In this document: piece by piece, positions 31,879-40,518 of the stretch
How positions within the stretch are numbered: the first letter of the stretch is position 1
Layout: the number at the start of each line of letters is the position of its first letter
Source of the DNA: Corynebacterium matruchotii
GTDB taxonomy: Bacteria; Actinomycetota; Actinomycetes; Mycobacteriales; Mycobacteriaceae
NCBI RefSeq assembly: GCF_011612265.2
Contig: NZ_CP050134.2
Span: 2,802,541 to 2,866,540 of the forward strand
Direction of reading: 5' to 3'
DNA: 64,000 nucleotides
The notes under the pieces: generated by a model
The model's input: only the letters and a program-made list of their open reading frames with translations
Database searches by the model: none
What the model was told of the DNA's origin: nothing
Translations under genes and position numbers: made by a program

Positions 31879-32337
31879 ATGAGTAACCTGCAAACACAAA
31901 TCCGGGACGACATGAAAACCGCCATGAAAGCCCACGACAAACAACGCACCGGCACGCTCCGCATGTTCCTCGCCGCACTTACCGCCGAGGAAACTTCCGG
32001 CGCCCGACACAAGCTTGACGACGACGAGGTACTCAAAGTCCTCGCCCGCGAAATCAAAAAACGCAAAGAATCCGCCCAAGTCTACGCCGACGCCGGCCGC
32101 CAAGAACTTGCCGATCAGGAACTCGCCGAAGTAGCGGTCCTGGAGGAATACCAACCAACCCAACTCACCGACGACGAAGTAACCGCACTCGTCCAGGCCG
32201 CCATCACCGATGTGGCCGCCGGCGGTGACATCAGCATGAAACTCATGGGTCCGGTCATGCAGCAGGTAACAAAAACGGCCGCTGGCCGCGCCGATGGTAA
32301 GCGCCTGTCAGCGGCCGTTCGTGCGGCCTTGCAGTAG
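31879..32337 (+). CDS. GatB/YqeY-domain protein
   Basis: A 152-residue helical protein of the YqeY family (LQTQIRDDMKTAMKAHDKQR at the start, VLEEYQPTQLTDDEV in the middle, MKLMGPVMQQVTKTAAGRAD near the end). The domain resembles the tail of GatB amidotransferase and may bind tRNA; stand-alone function is unproven. TACAAT (31865-31870) lies eight bases before the ATG and no ribosome binding site is seen, which fits a leaderless mRNA. Confidence 0.88.
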   Translation: MSNLQTQIRDDMKTAMKAHDKQRTGTLRMFLAALTAEETSGARHKLDDDEVLKVLAREIKKRKESAQVYADAGRQELADQELAEVAVLEEYQPTQLTDDEVTALVQAAITDVAAGGDISMKLMGPVMQQVTKTAAGRADGKRLSAAVRAALQ

Positions 32338-32356
32338 ATAACCCCTATCCGGTGGG

Positions 32357-34771
32357 CTATCCACCACCGAAGAGCTTCTTCAACTCCTCGGCAATGTTAT
32401 TAATATCGTTCTGCAGCTTATTCAGGTCTTCCTCATTCTGGTTGTCCTGATTAGCTGCCCCGCCGGTGCCATCCGACACCTGGAGCGTAACCTTACTGCC
32501 CCGGCGCAGCGGCGGATTAGCAATCACCTTCACCACTGTGCCCTTTGGCGCGCCATTCCCCGGCACCGCCTGTTTCTGCACGTCGTAACCCTCGGTGCGG
32601 AGTGTCACCTCAACCTCTTCAGCATTACGACCCTGATACTTCTGGCTCATCGCTTGGGTGCGACCCGAACTAAACTCCGAGCTTGGCGACGGCAACGACC
32701 CCGACTGGGCGCCCACCGCATTCGCGGCCTGGAACCAGGTCCGGGCGGGCTCATAACCACCGTAAATGTCGCCCCAACCGCACTGGCGGGCCGGGCTGGA
32801 ACAAATCGGGGACGATGACGTGCCGTCGTTGAAAATATAGGTAGCGGCTGCAAACTTATCGTTAAAGCCCATGAATGCGGCCGACTCGTGCGCCTCGGTG
32901 GTGCCCGTCTTTGCGGACACCGGAACGCCCCAACCATTAGCCCGAGCGGCCTGAGCGGCGGTACCATTGCCCACCGCGTCGCCACTCAATGCGGCAGACA
33001 GGGCATAGGCCACATCCTCGTTCAACGCATTCTCACACGCCGGGGTGTCAATGAACACCTCTTTGCCCTTCTGGTCGGTCACCTTCTCGATCGGGGACGG
33101 TTCACACCACACCCCGCCCGAGGCAATCGACGCCGCAACATTCGACAACTCCAACCCATTCACCGCGGTCGGACCCAAGGTAAACGAACCCATATTGTGC
33201 TTCTTAATATGATCCGCAATGGATTCTTTCTCCCCATCCCAAGTGCCGGGCTTAGCATACGAACGCATACCCAACTTCACGGCCAAATCCACCACCGTAG
33301 GCACCGTCACCTGCTCAATCAGCTTCACGAACGTGGTGTTCGGCGACTGGGCCAACGCATCCTTGAGCGTCAGCGTGCCCGGATACGAACCAGCGTTCCG
33401 CACGCAATACAGGCCCTCTGGGCAGCCGGCCGCACCGCCGGAACCCATGCCGGCCACATTCACCTGTGCCGGCACCGCCAACGGCGTATTAATGCCATAG
33501 CCCTGATCCAGGGCGGCCGCCGCGGTGAAAACCTTAAACACCGAACCTGCACCGTGGCCTACCAGGCTGGCGGTCTGCGGCAGCATCGTCTCGTACTTGT
33601 CCGCATCCAGGCCATACTTCCGCGACGACGTCATCGCCCGAATGTAGCGGGTTTCCTTACCCGGCTCCACCACGTTCATGATCTCCGCCACACCTTCGGT
33701 CTGCGGATCCACGTTACGGGTTACCGCCTCATGGGCGGCTTTCTGTACATCCGGATCCAAACTGGTGCGAATGGTGTACGAACCACGCTTAATATCATCC
33801 AGGCTCATGTTCTTGCTGTCCAAATACTTCAACACATAGTCGCAGAAGAAGCCCTTATCGTCGGCGGTAATGCAGCCATTATCAATCTGCTGCGGCTCAT
33901 CAAGTACCCCCAGCGGCTCCTTCTTGTATTTGTCGGCATCCTCCTGGGAAATCTTCCCCAGCCGGGCCATCTCGTCCAACACGGTACTGCGACGCTCCTT
34001 CACCCCCTCCTCATTGGTATAGGGGTTCAGCACACTTGATGATTGCACCATGCCCGCCAACATGGCGGACTGTGGCACATTCAATTCCTTCGCGTGCTTA
34101 CCAAAATAAACCCGGGCTGCGGCCTCTATGCCATAGGCGTGATTGCCGAACGGCACCAAGTTGAGATACCGGGTCAGCACCTCATCCTTGGAAAGCATTT
34201 TGTCGATAGCCGACGCCATTCGCATCTCCCGTAACTTCCGAGGAATCGACTGCTCGGTCGCAGCCTGCCGCTCCTCATCGGTGCGGGCGGTGGCCAACAG
34301 TAGATAGTTCTTCACATACTGCTGATCCAGGGTGGACGCACCCTGCTCCACCCCGCCGGCCACAAAGTTCGTCAATACGGCACGGATATTGCCTTGGATA
34401 TCGACACCTTTATGTTCGTAGAAGCGACGGTCCTCAATAGAGACGATGGCGTCCTTCATCGCCTGCGGGATATCCTCCGACTTAATCTCATACCGACGCT
34501 GGCCAAACACCCAAGCAAAGGGCGTGCCGTTTTTATCGGTGATCGTCGTGACGCCAGGAGTGGCGCCTTCGGTAAGATCTTGCAGGTTAGACTGCATCGT
34601 TTCGTTCGTGCGTTTAGCCGCAACGCCGCCTAAAGCGGCCATAGGCGTGAGCGCAACAGCGGCCGTCAAACCGACGGCGACTGCTGCGCCAATAATCTGT
34701 GACAAGGGTTTCCATACAGGCACCCTTAATACACTAGCGATTATCGGGCATAGGGGGGAATAACCAATCAC
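32357..34771 (-). CDS. bifunctional class A penicillin-binding protein with PASTA domain
   Basis: A ~800-residue cell-wall synthase. An N-terminal helix (about 24-48) is followed by a glycosyltransferase domain with catalytic Glu in SIEDRRFYEHKGVD and GGVEQGASTLDQQYVKN. The transpeptidase domain has SVFK (Ser about 410), SPNT and KTGTTEAH. One PASTA domain (about 690-755) and a Gln/Asn-rich tail end it. This corresponds to mycobacterial PonA2 by position beside the WhiB4-type gene. The start is uncertain: a GTG at 34771 or a GTG nearer VPVWKPLSQ. Confidence 0.93.
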   Translation of the reverse strand: MIGYSPLCPIIASVLRVPVWKPLSQIIGAAVAVGLTAAVALTPMAALGGVAAKRTNETMQSNLQDLTEGATPGVTTITDKNGTPFAWVFGQRRYEIKSEDIPQAMKDAIVSIEDRRFYEHKGVDIQGNIRAVLTNFVAGGVEQGASTLDQQYVKNYLLLATARTDEERQAATEQSIPRKLREMRMASAIDKMLSKDEVLTRYLNLVPFGNHAYGIEAAARVYFGKHAKELNVPQSAMLAGMVQSSSVLNPYTNEEGVKERRSTVLDEMARLGKISQEDADKYKKEPLGVLDEPQQIDNGCITADDKGFFCDYVLKYLDSKNMSLDDIKRGSYTIRTSLDPDVQKAAHEAVTRNVDPQTEGVAEIMNVVEPGKETRYIRAMTSSRKYGLDADKYETMLPQTASLVGHGAGSVFKVFTAAAALDQGYGINTPLAVPAQVNVAGMGSGGAAGCPEGLYCVRNAGSYPGTLTLKDALAQSPNTTFVKLIEQVTVPTVVDLAVKLGMRSYAKPGTWDGEKESIADHIKKHNMGSFTLGPTAVNGLELSNVAASIASGGVWCEPSPIEKVTDQKGKEVFIDTPACENALNEDVAYALSAALSGDAVGNGTAAQAARANGWGVPVSAKTGTTEAHESAAFMGFNDKFAAATYIFNDGTSSSPICSSPARQCGWGDIYGGYEPARTWFQAANAVGAQSGSLPSPSSEFSSGRTQAMSQKYQGRNAEEVEVTLRTEGYDVQKQAVPGNGAPKGTVVKVIANPPLRRGSKVTLQVSDGTGGAANQDNQNEEDLNKLQNDINNIAEELKKLFGGG

Positions 34772-34892
34772 CCCTCAATGTGTGATGCATTCGACTTGGG
34801 ATATTTCGTGTGAATACACTTACATACGTTCGGATGTGTAAAACTGCCGGATATCACATGTAACAATCCTTAATTAGCCAGGAGGAACTACG

Positions 34893-35234
34893 ATGTCCGC
34901 ACCTCGGGGAAGCGAGATAACGCGCAATCCTTTCCTAACTAGCCCGGAGGGTGTGAATACTGAGCGCGGTGAATGGGTCATGCAGGCTAATTGCCGAAAC
35001 GGTGATCCTGATGCTTTATTTGTTCGTGGCGCAGCCCAGCGTCGGGCCGCCGTCATTTGCCGTCAATGCCCGGTCATAGTGCAATGCCGGGCGGATGCGC
35101 TAGATAATAAGGTGGAATTCGGGGTGTGGGGTGGGCTTACCGAGCGCCAGCGCCGGGCCCTACTGCGGAAAAATCCCCACATTACGTCGTGGGCAGAATA
35201 TTTAGCCAATGGGGGAGAGCTCGTCGGCATATAA
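34893..35234 (+). CDS. whcA: WhiB-family Fe-S regulator, WhcA/WhiB4 type
   Basis: A 113-residue protein with the four Fe-S Cys in the WhiB pattern: one in QANCRNGDP, then ICRQCPVIVQC (CxxCxxxxxC). The GVWGGLTERQRR turn and a basic tail for DNA binding follow. Position next to the PonA2-type gene and DUF4177/RidA matches mycobacterial WhiB4, whose Corynebacterium counterpart is WhcA, a redox-responsive negative regulator of oxidative-stress genes. A strong CAGGAGGAACT site lies before the ATG. Confidence 0.9.
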   Translation: MSAPRGSEITRNPFLTSPEGVNTERGEWVMQANCRNGDPDALFVRGAAQRRAAVICRQCPVIVQCRADALDNKVEFGVWGGLTERQRRALLRKNPHITSWAEYLANGGELVGI

Positions 35235-35264
35235 CAACTTACTGTTAGATCAGTCACGCTGAGA

Positions 35265-35275
35265 GCTTTTCGACG
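35265..35275 (+). repeat. dispersed motif GCTTTTCGACG, intergenic copy
   Basis: One of the exact TT-form copies of GCTTNNCGACG, lying in the short gap between whcA and the DUF4177 gene, where no coding constraint explains it. Confidence 0.7.
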
Positions 35276-35302
35276 GGTGATATTGTCCGGTATGGTAGGT
35301 GC

Positions 35303-35461
35303 ATGAAGAAATGGGAATATGCTACTGTACCGCTACTAGTTCACGCCACTAAACAAATTTTGGACACGTGGGGTGAAGACGGTTGGGAGCTCGTCACGGT
35401 CGTGCCGGGTATGAATCCGGAAAACGTGGTGGCCTACCTCAAGCGGGAGGTTGCCGAATGA
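35303..35461 (+). CDS. DUF4177 small protein
   Basis: A 52-residue protein, MKKWEYATVPLLVHATKQ... GEDGWELVTVVPGMNPEN...YLKRE, matching the DUF4177 pattern (WEY near the start, GxDGWELV in the middle). Function unknown. In Mycobacterium the same small gene lies between whiB4 and the RidA gene. Its TGA stop overlaps the next ATG (ATGA), so the two are translationally coupled. Confidence 0.85.
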   Translation: MKKWEYATVPLLVHATKQILDTWGEDGWELVTVVPGMNPENVVAYLKREVAE

Positions 35462-35910
35462 CCGTTCTCGAACGCTTGAGCGAATTAGGTATTACCCTGC
35501 CGGCGGTGGCCGCACCCGTGGCCGCCTATGTGCCGGCCATTCGGGTAGGAGACCAGGTGTGGACCTCGGGTCAGCTCCCATTTGTGGATGGCAAACTACC
35601 GGCCGTCGGCAAGCTTGGGGCGGATATCACTGTCGAACAAGGGGCCGACTATGCCCGCCAAGCCGCACTCAACGCATTGGCCGCCGTCGACGCACTTGTT
35701 GGCATTAATAATGTCAAACGGGTGCTGAAAATTGTGGGCTTTGTGGCATCCGCCGATGGTTTTGCGGAACAACCTGCCGTCGTCAATGGTGCCTCCAACC
35801 TTATTGGGGAAATTTTTGGCGAAGCCGGAGCTCATGCGCGGTCGGCTGTTGGGGTTGCTGAACTGCCGCTATCGTCACCAGTAGAAATAGAAATAATCGT
35901 TGAGGTTTAG
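35458..35910 (+). CDS. RidA-family protein
   Basis: A 150-residue YjgF/RidA-fold protein. RidA enzymes hydrolyse reactive enamine/imine intermediates, but the divergent actinobacterial group here lacks a proven substrate. Seen: RVGDQVWTSGQLPFVDGKL near residue 30, NALAAVDALVG in the middle, and the closing ARSAVGVAELPLSSPVEIEI, which contains the usual R-x-x-V-G-V pattern. It overlaps the DUF4177 stop by four bases and uses the GCGGGAGG site inside that gene. Confidence 0.88.
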   Translation: MTVLERLSELGITLPAVAAPVAAYVPAIRVGDQVWTSGQLPFVDGKLPAVGKLGADITVEQGADYARQAALNALAAVDALVGINNVKRVLKIVGFVASADGFAEQPAVVNGASNLIGEIFGEAGAHARSAVGVAELPLSSPVEIEIIVEV

Positions 35911-35956
35911 CCAATTTTGATAGTGTAAACAGCTTTTCATGGCTAAGCTTTAACAC

Positions 35957-36763
35957 ATGGAGCATCCAGCCTACAGTCAACTACGACCGGTAACCCCCTC
36001 AGCATCCGTCGTGTTATGTCCCAACCCCGGCTACAGCTCCCTCGAAGGCACAAATTCGTGGGTGATACGGGCACCAGAAGACACACACAGCATAGTGATC
36101 GACCCCGGCCCCACCGATGAAGGACACCTCAATGTGCTGAATAATAAAGCATCAGAGGTCGGACTCATTCTACTCACCCACCGCCACCACGACCACGCCG
36201 ATGGGGCCCACCGGTTTCGGCAACTCACCGGAGCTTCTGTGCGGGCCTGGGACCCCGCCTACTGTATTGGGGCGGAGCGGCTCACCAATGGGGAAATCAT
36301 CAGTCTTGAAGACGTCACCCCCCAAATCGAAGTTGTTTATACCCCCGGCCACACGAGTGATTCCGTGTGCTTTTTCATTTGGTCCGGCGTGCCCCACGAA
36401 TCTACCCTCGAAGGCATCGTCACCGGCGACACCATTGCCGGCCGCCACACCACTATGATCTCCGAAACCGACGGCGACCTGGGCCTGTATTTAAAAACCC
36501 TGGCGCTCTTAGAAGAACGCGGCTCCGGCGTGAAACTCCTCCCCGGTCACGGCCCCGACGGTTTCGACGTGGCCAGTTTCGCCCACTGGTATATCGAACG
36601 CCGCCAGCAACGCCTCACCCAACTCAAGGCTGCCCAGGCCAAACTCGGCCCCGACGCTTCGCTCAAAGAGCTTATCGACGAAATCTACGACGACGTCGAC
36701 CCGGTACTTCGGGGAGCCGCCGAACAATCCACCCGGGTGGCGCTGCGCTACCTGGCCGAATAG
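35957..36763 (+). CDS. metallo-beta-lactamase-fold hydrolase
   Basis: A 268-residue cytoplasmic hydrolase. The zinc motif HRHHDHADG (HxHxDH) is at about residue 75; GHTSDSV, GDTIAG and LLPGHGPDG supply the remaining ligands. The C-terminal ~55 residues are an added helical LACTB2-like region (YIERRQQRL). It corresponds to mycobacterial Rv3677c by position. The substrate is unknown; LACTB2-type enzymes have been linked to RNA cleavage. Confidence 0.88.
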   Translation: MEHPAYSQLRPVTPSASVVLCPNPGYSSLEGTNSWVIRAPEDTHSIVIDPGPTDEGHLNVLNNKASEVGLILLTHRHHDHADGAHRFRQLTGASVRAWDPAYCIGAERLTNGEIISLEDVTPQIEVVYTPGHTSDSVCFFIWSGVPHESTLEGIVTGDTIAGRHTTMISETDGDLGLYLKTLALLEERGSGVKLLPGHGPDGFDVASFAHWYIERRQQRLTQLKAAQAKLGPDASLKELIDEIYDDVDPVLRGAAEQSTRVALRYLAE

Positions 36764-36768
36764 TGGCC

Positions 36769-36805
36769 CAAAACCCCACAGCACATTCATCCATGACTGT
36801 GGGGT
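36769..36805 (-). terminator. glxR terminator
   Basis: On the minus strand ACCCCACAG (36805-36797) pairs with CTGTGGGGT (36781-36773) and TTTTGGG follows. It lies between the convergent MBL and glxR genes. Confidence 0.6.
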
Positions 36806-36830
36806 GAGGGTAGGGTGAAAAAACTTTTTG

Positions 36831-37514
36831 TTACCGGGCGCGCTTGGCCAAATGCTCCGTATCAATAATGAGAACCGATTTGCCTTCCAGGCGGATCCAA
36901 CCCCGATATGCGAAGGTTGCGAGTGCCTTATTGACGGTTTCCCGCGAGGCCCCCACCAATTGGGCAATCTCCTCCTGGGTCAAATCATGATTCACCCGCA
37001 GGGCACCGCCTTCTTGGGTGCCAAATCGATTGGCCAACTGCAATAAGGTTTTTGCCACCCGGCCGGGTACATCCGTGAAAATCAAATCCGCCAATGCCGA
37101 ATTTGTGCGGCGTAATCGGCGGGCCAGCACCCGCAAGAGTTGCTCCGAAATTTCGGGATGGTCGGCAATCCACTTGCGGAGCATCTCCGAATTCATGGTT
37201 GCGGCATGCACCTCGGTCACGCACACTGCTGATGAAGTGCGGGGGCCCGGGTCGAAAATGGATAGCTCCCCAAACATGTCGGATGGGCCCATGACTGTGA
37301 GCAGGTTTTCCCGGCCGTCGGGGGCATGACGCGCCAGCTTCACCTTGCCGGCCGTAATGATGTACAGGCGATCACCGGGTTCGCCCTCCTCAAAGATGGT
37401 GGCGCCGCGCGGATATCTGACGGACTCTAAATCCTCAATCAGATTGGTGACGGCTACCGGGTCGACGCCTTGGAAAATCCCTGCGCGAGATAGGATGTCA
37501 TGCACGCCTTCCAC
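36831..37514 (-). CDS. glxR: cAMP-responsive global regulator GlxR (Crp/Fnr family)
   Basis: A 227-residue dimeric regulator. The cyclic-nucleotide domain (about 12-120) has [20 protein letters not shown], the phosphate-binding cassette with Arg and the following Thr/Ser. A long dimer helix leads to a winged HTH with [20 protein letters not shown] as recognition helix. GlxR controls a large share of carbon and energy genes in Corynebacterium. The near-complete identity of the motifs to GlxR and the neighbouring tlpA/NUDIX/marP genes make the call firm. Confidence 0.95.
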   Translation of the reverse strand: MEGVHDILSRAGIFQGVDPVAVTNLIEDLESVRYPRGATIFEEGEPGDRLYIITAGKVKLARHAPDGRENLLTVMGPSDMFGELSIFDPGPRTSSAVCVTEVHAATMNSEMLRKWIADHPEISEQLLRVLARRLRRTNSALADLIFTDVPGRVAKTLLQLANRFGTQEGGALRVNHDLTQEEIAQLVGASRETVNKALATFAYRGWIRLEGKSVLIIDTEHLAKRAR

Positions 37515-37646
37515 GTCTTAGCACTCCTCATACATGTAATAAGTTGGTATCTACTGCCCACAACTCTACTATGTCTTACGTCACTTTCGCACCCCAAAAA
37601 AAAGCTGTGTCACAAAAGTGTCAAATGAGGGGCCCCAAAGGGGGTA

Positions 37647-37817
37647 TTAACCTTGCGTTTCCGAGACTTGAGGCACTGCCCCGGCGGGTACCGTCGACAA
37701 GTTTACATCGAGCGGCTCTATCAAATCGGGAAACACCACGGCCCGCTCTAACCAGTCCATCACCATCGGGAATATCGCAATCACGATGGGAATTACAAAC
37801 ACCAAAAGGATTGACAT
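37647..37817 (-). CDS. 56-residue membrane peptide upstream of glxR
   Basis: A 56-codon frame starting MSILLVFVIPIVIAIFPMVM, a single hydrophobic helix, then DWLERAVVFPDLIEPLDV and a polar tail. It ends 130 bases upstream of glxR on the same strand. A small protein of this type precedes glxR in other corynebacteria as far as I recall; function unknown. A TAGGG lies close to the ATG. The longer frame on the same strand (to 37914) lacks these features. Confidence 0.6.
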   Translation of the reverse strand: MSILLVFVIPIVIAIFPMVMDWLERAVVFPDLIEPLDVNLSTVPAGAVPQVSETQG

Positions 37818-37997
37818 ACCCTAAACCATAACCCGATGAGAAGGATATTATGACAACTAAGGCCGTCATCACTATGTCACGCACCCCCTCCCCAATAGGC
37901 AATCGCCACCCCATGCCAACAATAGGAATCCTGCTAATAGATCAGCGTGCTACCCCCAAACTGGCAGAAGCGGGTCGGCCTACTGGTTACTGAACTC

Positions 37998-38546
37998 ATG
38001 CGAAAAACCATCATTATCTCCACCGCGGGGTTCCTCCTCATATTGGCGGTCCTCATTACCATGATGCTCACCCCCCGCGACACCCAATCCCAATCGGCTA
38101 CCGCGGAGGCGGAGACGCAGCAGCCCATAGCCGCCCGACCCTCCTGTCCCCCTATTGGGGAAATTGACTTGCCCTGCCTCGGGGCGGAACGTAACAACCA
38201 GGGCAAAGACATCACGGTCGTCAACCTGTGGGCGTGGTGGTGCGTGCCCTGCCGTACCGAACTGCCCCTCATGCAGCAGTTGGCTGCCGAAAATCCCCAA
38301 TGGGCGGTTGTGGGGGTGCACGCCGACCAGGATGCCGCCCGGGGCGCCCAACTGCTCACCGACCTGGGCATTGACCTCCCCAGCTACCAAGACGACACCA
38401 ATGCCTTCGCCGGCAAGCTCGGTTTGCCCAGTGTGGTGCCAATAACCGTTGTATTCCGTGGGTCAGAAAAACTAGGGGTCATTCCCCGGGCTTTCACTCA
38501 TTACAATGATCTCGCCACTGCTATTGGGGAAATGGTGAACCAATGA
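37998..38546 (+). CDS. TlpA/ResA-type thiol-disulfide protein
   Basis: A 182-residue membrane-anchored thioredoxin-fold protein. An N-terminal helix (about 5-27) exports the domain. The redox motif is WAWWCVPCRTELPLM (CVPC), followed by the cis-Pro segment LPSVVPITVVF. It should act outside the membrane in disulfide reduction or cytochrome maturation. It matches mycobacterial Rv3673c by position. Its end is overlapped by the NUDIX start (ATGA), so the pair is coupled. Confidence 0.88.
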   Translation: MRKTIIISTAGFLLILAVLITMMLTPRDTQSQSATAEAETQQPIAARPSCPPIGEIDLPCLGAERNNQGKDITVVNLWAWWCVPCRTELPLMQQLAAENPQWAVVGVHADQDAARGAQLLTDLGIDLPSYQDDTNAFAGKLGLPSVVPITVVFRGSEKLGVIPRAFTHYNDLATAIGEMVNQ

Positions 38547-39289
38547 CACACAAACAACAGCGACCAGACCAGCCCGGAACCAACATTATGTTGCGGCCCG
38601 AGGACTCCCCCCAATGGCTCACTCCCCTTATTGGGGAAATCAGGTCGGGGGAGGTTGACGGAACGTTGCGTCGTAAAGCGGGGTTGAGCGCCGACAGCGG
38701 GCCCAAAAAAGCCGCGGTGCTCATGCTTTTCGACGGCCAAACCACCCCCACGCTTCCCGATGACGCAACCATCTTGCTCACCCATCGGTCGCCAACAATG
38801 CGATCCCACTCCGGGCAAATCGCATTCCCTGGCGGGCGCGTCGACGCCACCGACATCAACCCGGTCGACACCGCTCTCCGCGAAGCCTGGGAAGAAACCG
38901 GCCTCGACCGCACCAAAGTCACCCCTCTCGCCCAATTGGGGAAAATCTTCATTCAAGCCAGCGGCTATCCGGTCTACCCCATCCTCGCCTATTGGGGAAA
39001 ACCCGGGTTGCACGACAACGTGCGGGTGGTGAGCCCCAATGAGGCAGACGAAGTTTTTGCCGCCCCTATTGGGGAACTACGGGACCCCATGAACCGTTTT
39101 ACTGTTAGTCGCGGCGCATGGAACGGTCCCGCGTTTCGATTCAACGACTATGTTATTTGGGGTTTCACCAGCAATATACTCGATGCACTCATTGCCCATG
39201 CCGGCTGGGAACTCGAATGGGATCGAGAGAAGCACTACGATTTAGCGCAGACACTCGCGGCATCGCGAAATAACGAACGACATTTTTAA
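38543..39289 (+). CDS. NUDIX hydrolase, CoA pyrophosphatase type
   Basis: A 248-residue enzyme. The NUDIX box begins GGRVDATD and ends ALREAWEETGL, giving the REAxEEtG core, and QIAFPGG just before it is the signature of CoA pyrophosphatases. Expected reaction: cleavage of CoA or related dinucleotides to 3',5'-ADP and phosphopantetheine. It matches Rv3672c by position. It is translationally coupled to the TlpA-type gene. Five copies of the local ATTGGGGAA 9-mer fall in this gene. Confidence 0.88.
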   Translation: MTHKQQRPDQPGTNIMLRPEDSPQWLTPLIGEIRSGEVDGTLRRKAGLSADSGPKKAAVLMLFDGQTTPTLPDDATILLTHRSPTMRSHSGQIAFPGGRVDATDINPVDTALREAWEETGLDRTKVTPLAQLGKIFIQASGYPVYPILAYWGKPGLHDNVRVVSPNEADEVFAAPIGELRDPMNRFTVSRGAWNGPAFRFNDYVIWGFTSNILDALIAHAGWELEWDREKHYDLAQTLAASRNNERHF

Positions 39290-39312
39290 GGAAAAGTGAG
39301 GTAGCAATCAGG

Positions 39313-40518
39313 ATGGGCAGCGTTAGTACATCGAGCCTCATCGTTGATGGCTTCATCATTTTGGTGGTCGGTTTTGCGATCTACGCTGGCTGGCGGCAGG
39401 GCGCCTTCGCCTCAGTCCTTTCCACCATTGGGGTGATAGCCGGACTGGTGTGTGGGGCAGCCTTCGCGCCCTTTGTCATGCAGCTAACAAATTCCGTTGC
39501 CATTCGGTTTCTGCTGGCGTTAGGGATCATCATCCTCCTGGTCGCTATTGGGAGTTTGGTGGGTGGATCCCTGGGGTCGTCGTTACGCGAACGTATACAA
39601 CTGAGATCGTCGTTGATTATTGACTCGGTGATTGGCGCGGTCTTCCAGGCGCTAGCGATGCTTATAGCCACATGGTTGGTGGCGATACCCCTGGTGGCGG
39701 GGTTGCCAGGTTCGGCCGCCAATGGCATTCGCAATTCGTTCATATTGGGGCGGGTGGATGCTGTCGCACCCTCAATGTTGGCGAATCTGCCCAGTCGGGT
39801 ATCCGCCATGTTGTCCGATACTGGGTTGCCGCCGCTGATTTCCCCCTTTAGCACGTCGAAAAATGTGGCGGTGGATGCGCCCGCTATTGCGGTGGAAGAC
39901 GTGGCGTTGGTTGAGCGTGTCCGCCCGTCTGTCATTCACGTTGTGGGGGAGTCACAAGCGTGTGGTCGCAGGCTCATGGGGTCCGGCTTCGTTGCGGATA
40001 AATAACATGTGATTACCAACGCGCATGTGGTTGCCGGCACGGAGGAAGTATGGCTCGATACCGTATTGGGGACTTTTAAGGCAGATGTGGTGTTTTATGA
40101 TCCCCAATTGGATATTGCGGTGTTGCGTTCTGAGGAATTAACCATGGCGCCGCTCCAATGGGCCTCAGCGACTGCTGTCACGGGTGAAGACGCCATTGTT
40201 ATGGGTTTCCCCAATAGTGGGCCGTTTGAGGCGGCTCCGGCGCGTATTAGCGAACGGTTGAAGATTGCGGGCCCCAATATTTATGCGACGGGTCGTGTGG
40301 AACGGGAAGCCTACACTGCCAGGGGCTCGATTCGTCAGGGAAATTCTGGTGGTCCAATGTTGAATTTGGACGGCCAGGTGTTGGGCGTGGTTTTTGGTGC
40401 TAGCGCGGACGAAAGCGATATTGGGTATGCATTAACGGCCGATGAGGTCAAGGAGGCTATCGGCAATATTGCGGCGTTGGATACACCGGTGGGTACGCAG
40501 GAGTGCGTGGTCCGTTAG
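39313..40518 (+). pseudogene. marP: MarP-type membrane serine protease, interrupted by an in-frame stop
   Basis: Residues 1-~180 contain four membrane helices of the CvpA-like domain, then a linker and ACGRRLMGSGFVADK, the start of the trypsin-like domain. A TAA at 40003-40005 stops the frame. The same frame resumes at once with HVITNAHVVAGT (catalytic His), YDPQLDIAVLR (Asp) and RQGNSGGPML (Ser), ending GTQECVVR, so both disulfide Cys of MarP are kept. Only one codon is wrong. MarP protects mycobacteria from acid and oxidative stress. It may be a true nonsense allele, a sequencing error, or a re-start at the GTG right after the stop, which would free an unanchored protease. Confidence 0.8.

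Noticed and set aside
32888-34039. 383-codon plus-strand frame opposite the penicillin-binding protein
   Set aside because: Antisense shadow of a motif-rich gene; its product is Arg/His-rich with no fold signature.
34809-34824. TGTGA-N6-TTACA resembling a GlxR site between the PBP and whcA genes
   Set aside because: One mismatch in the second half and a short degenerate consensus; chance matches are expected.
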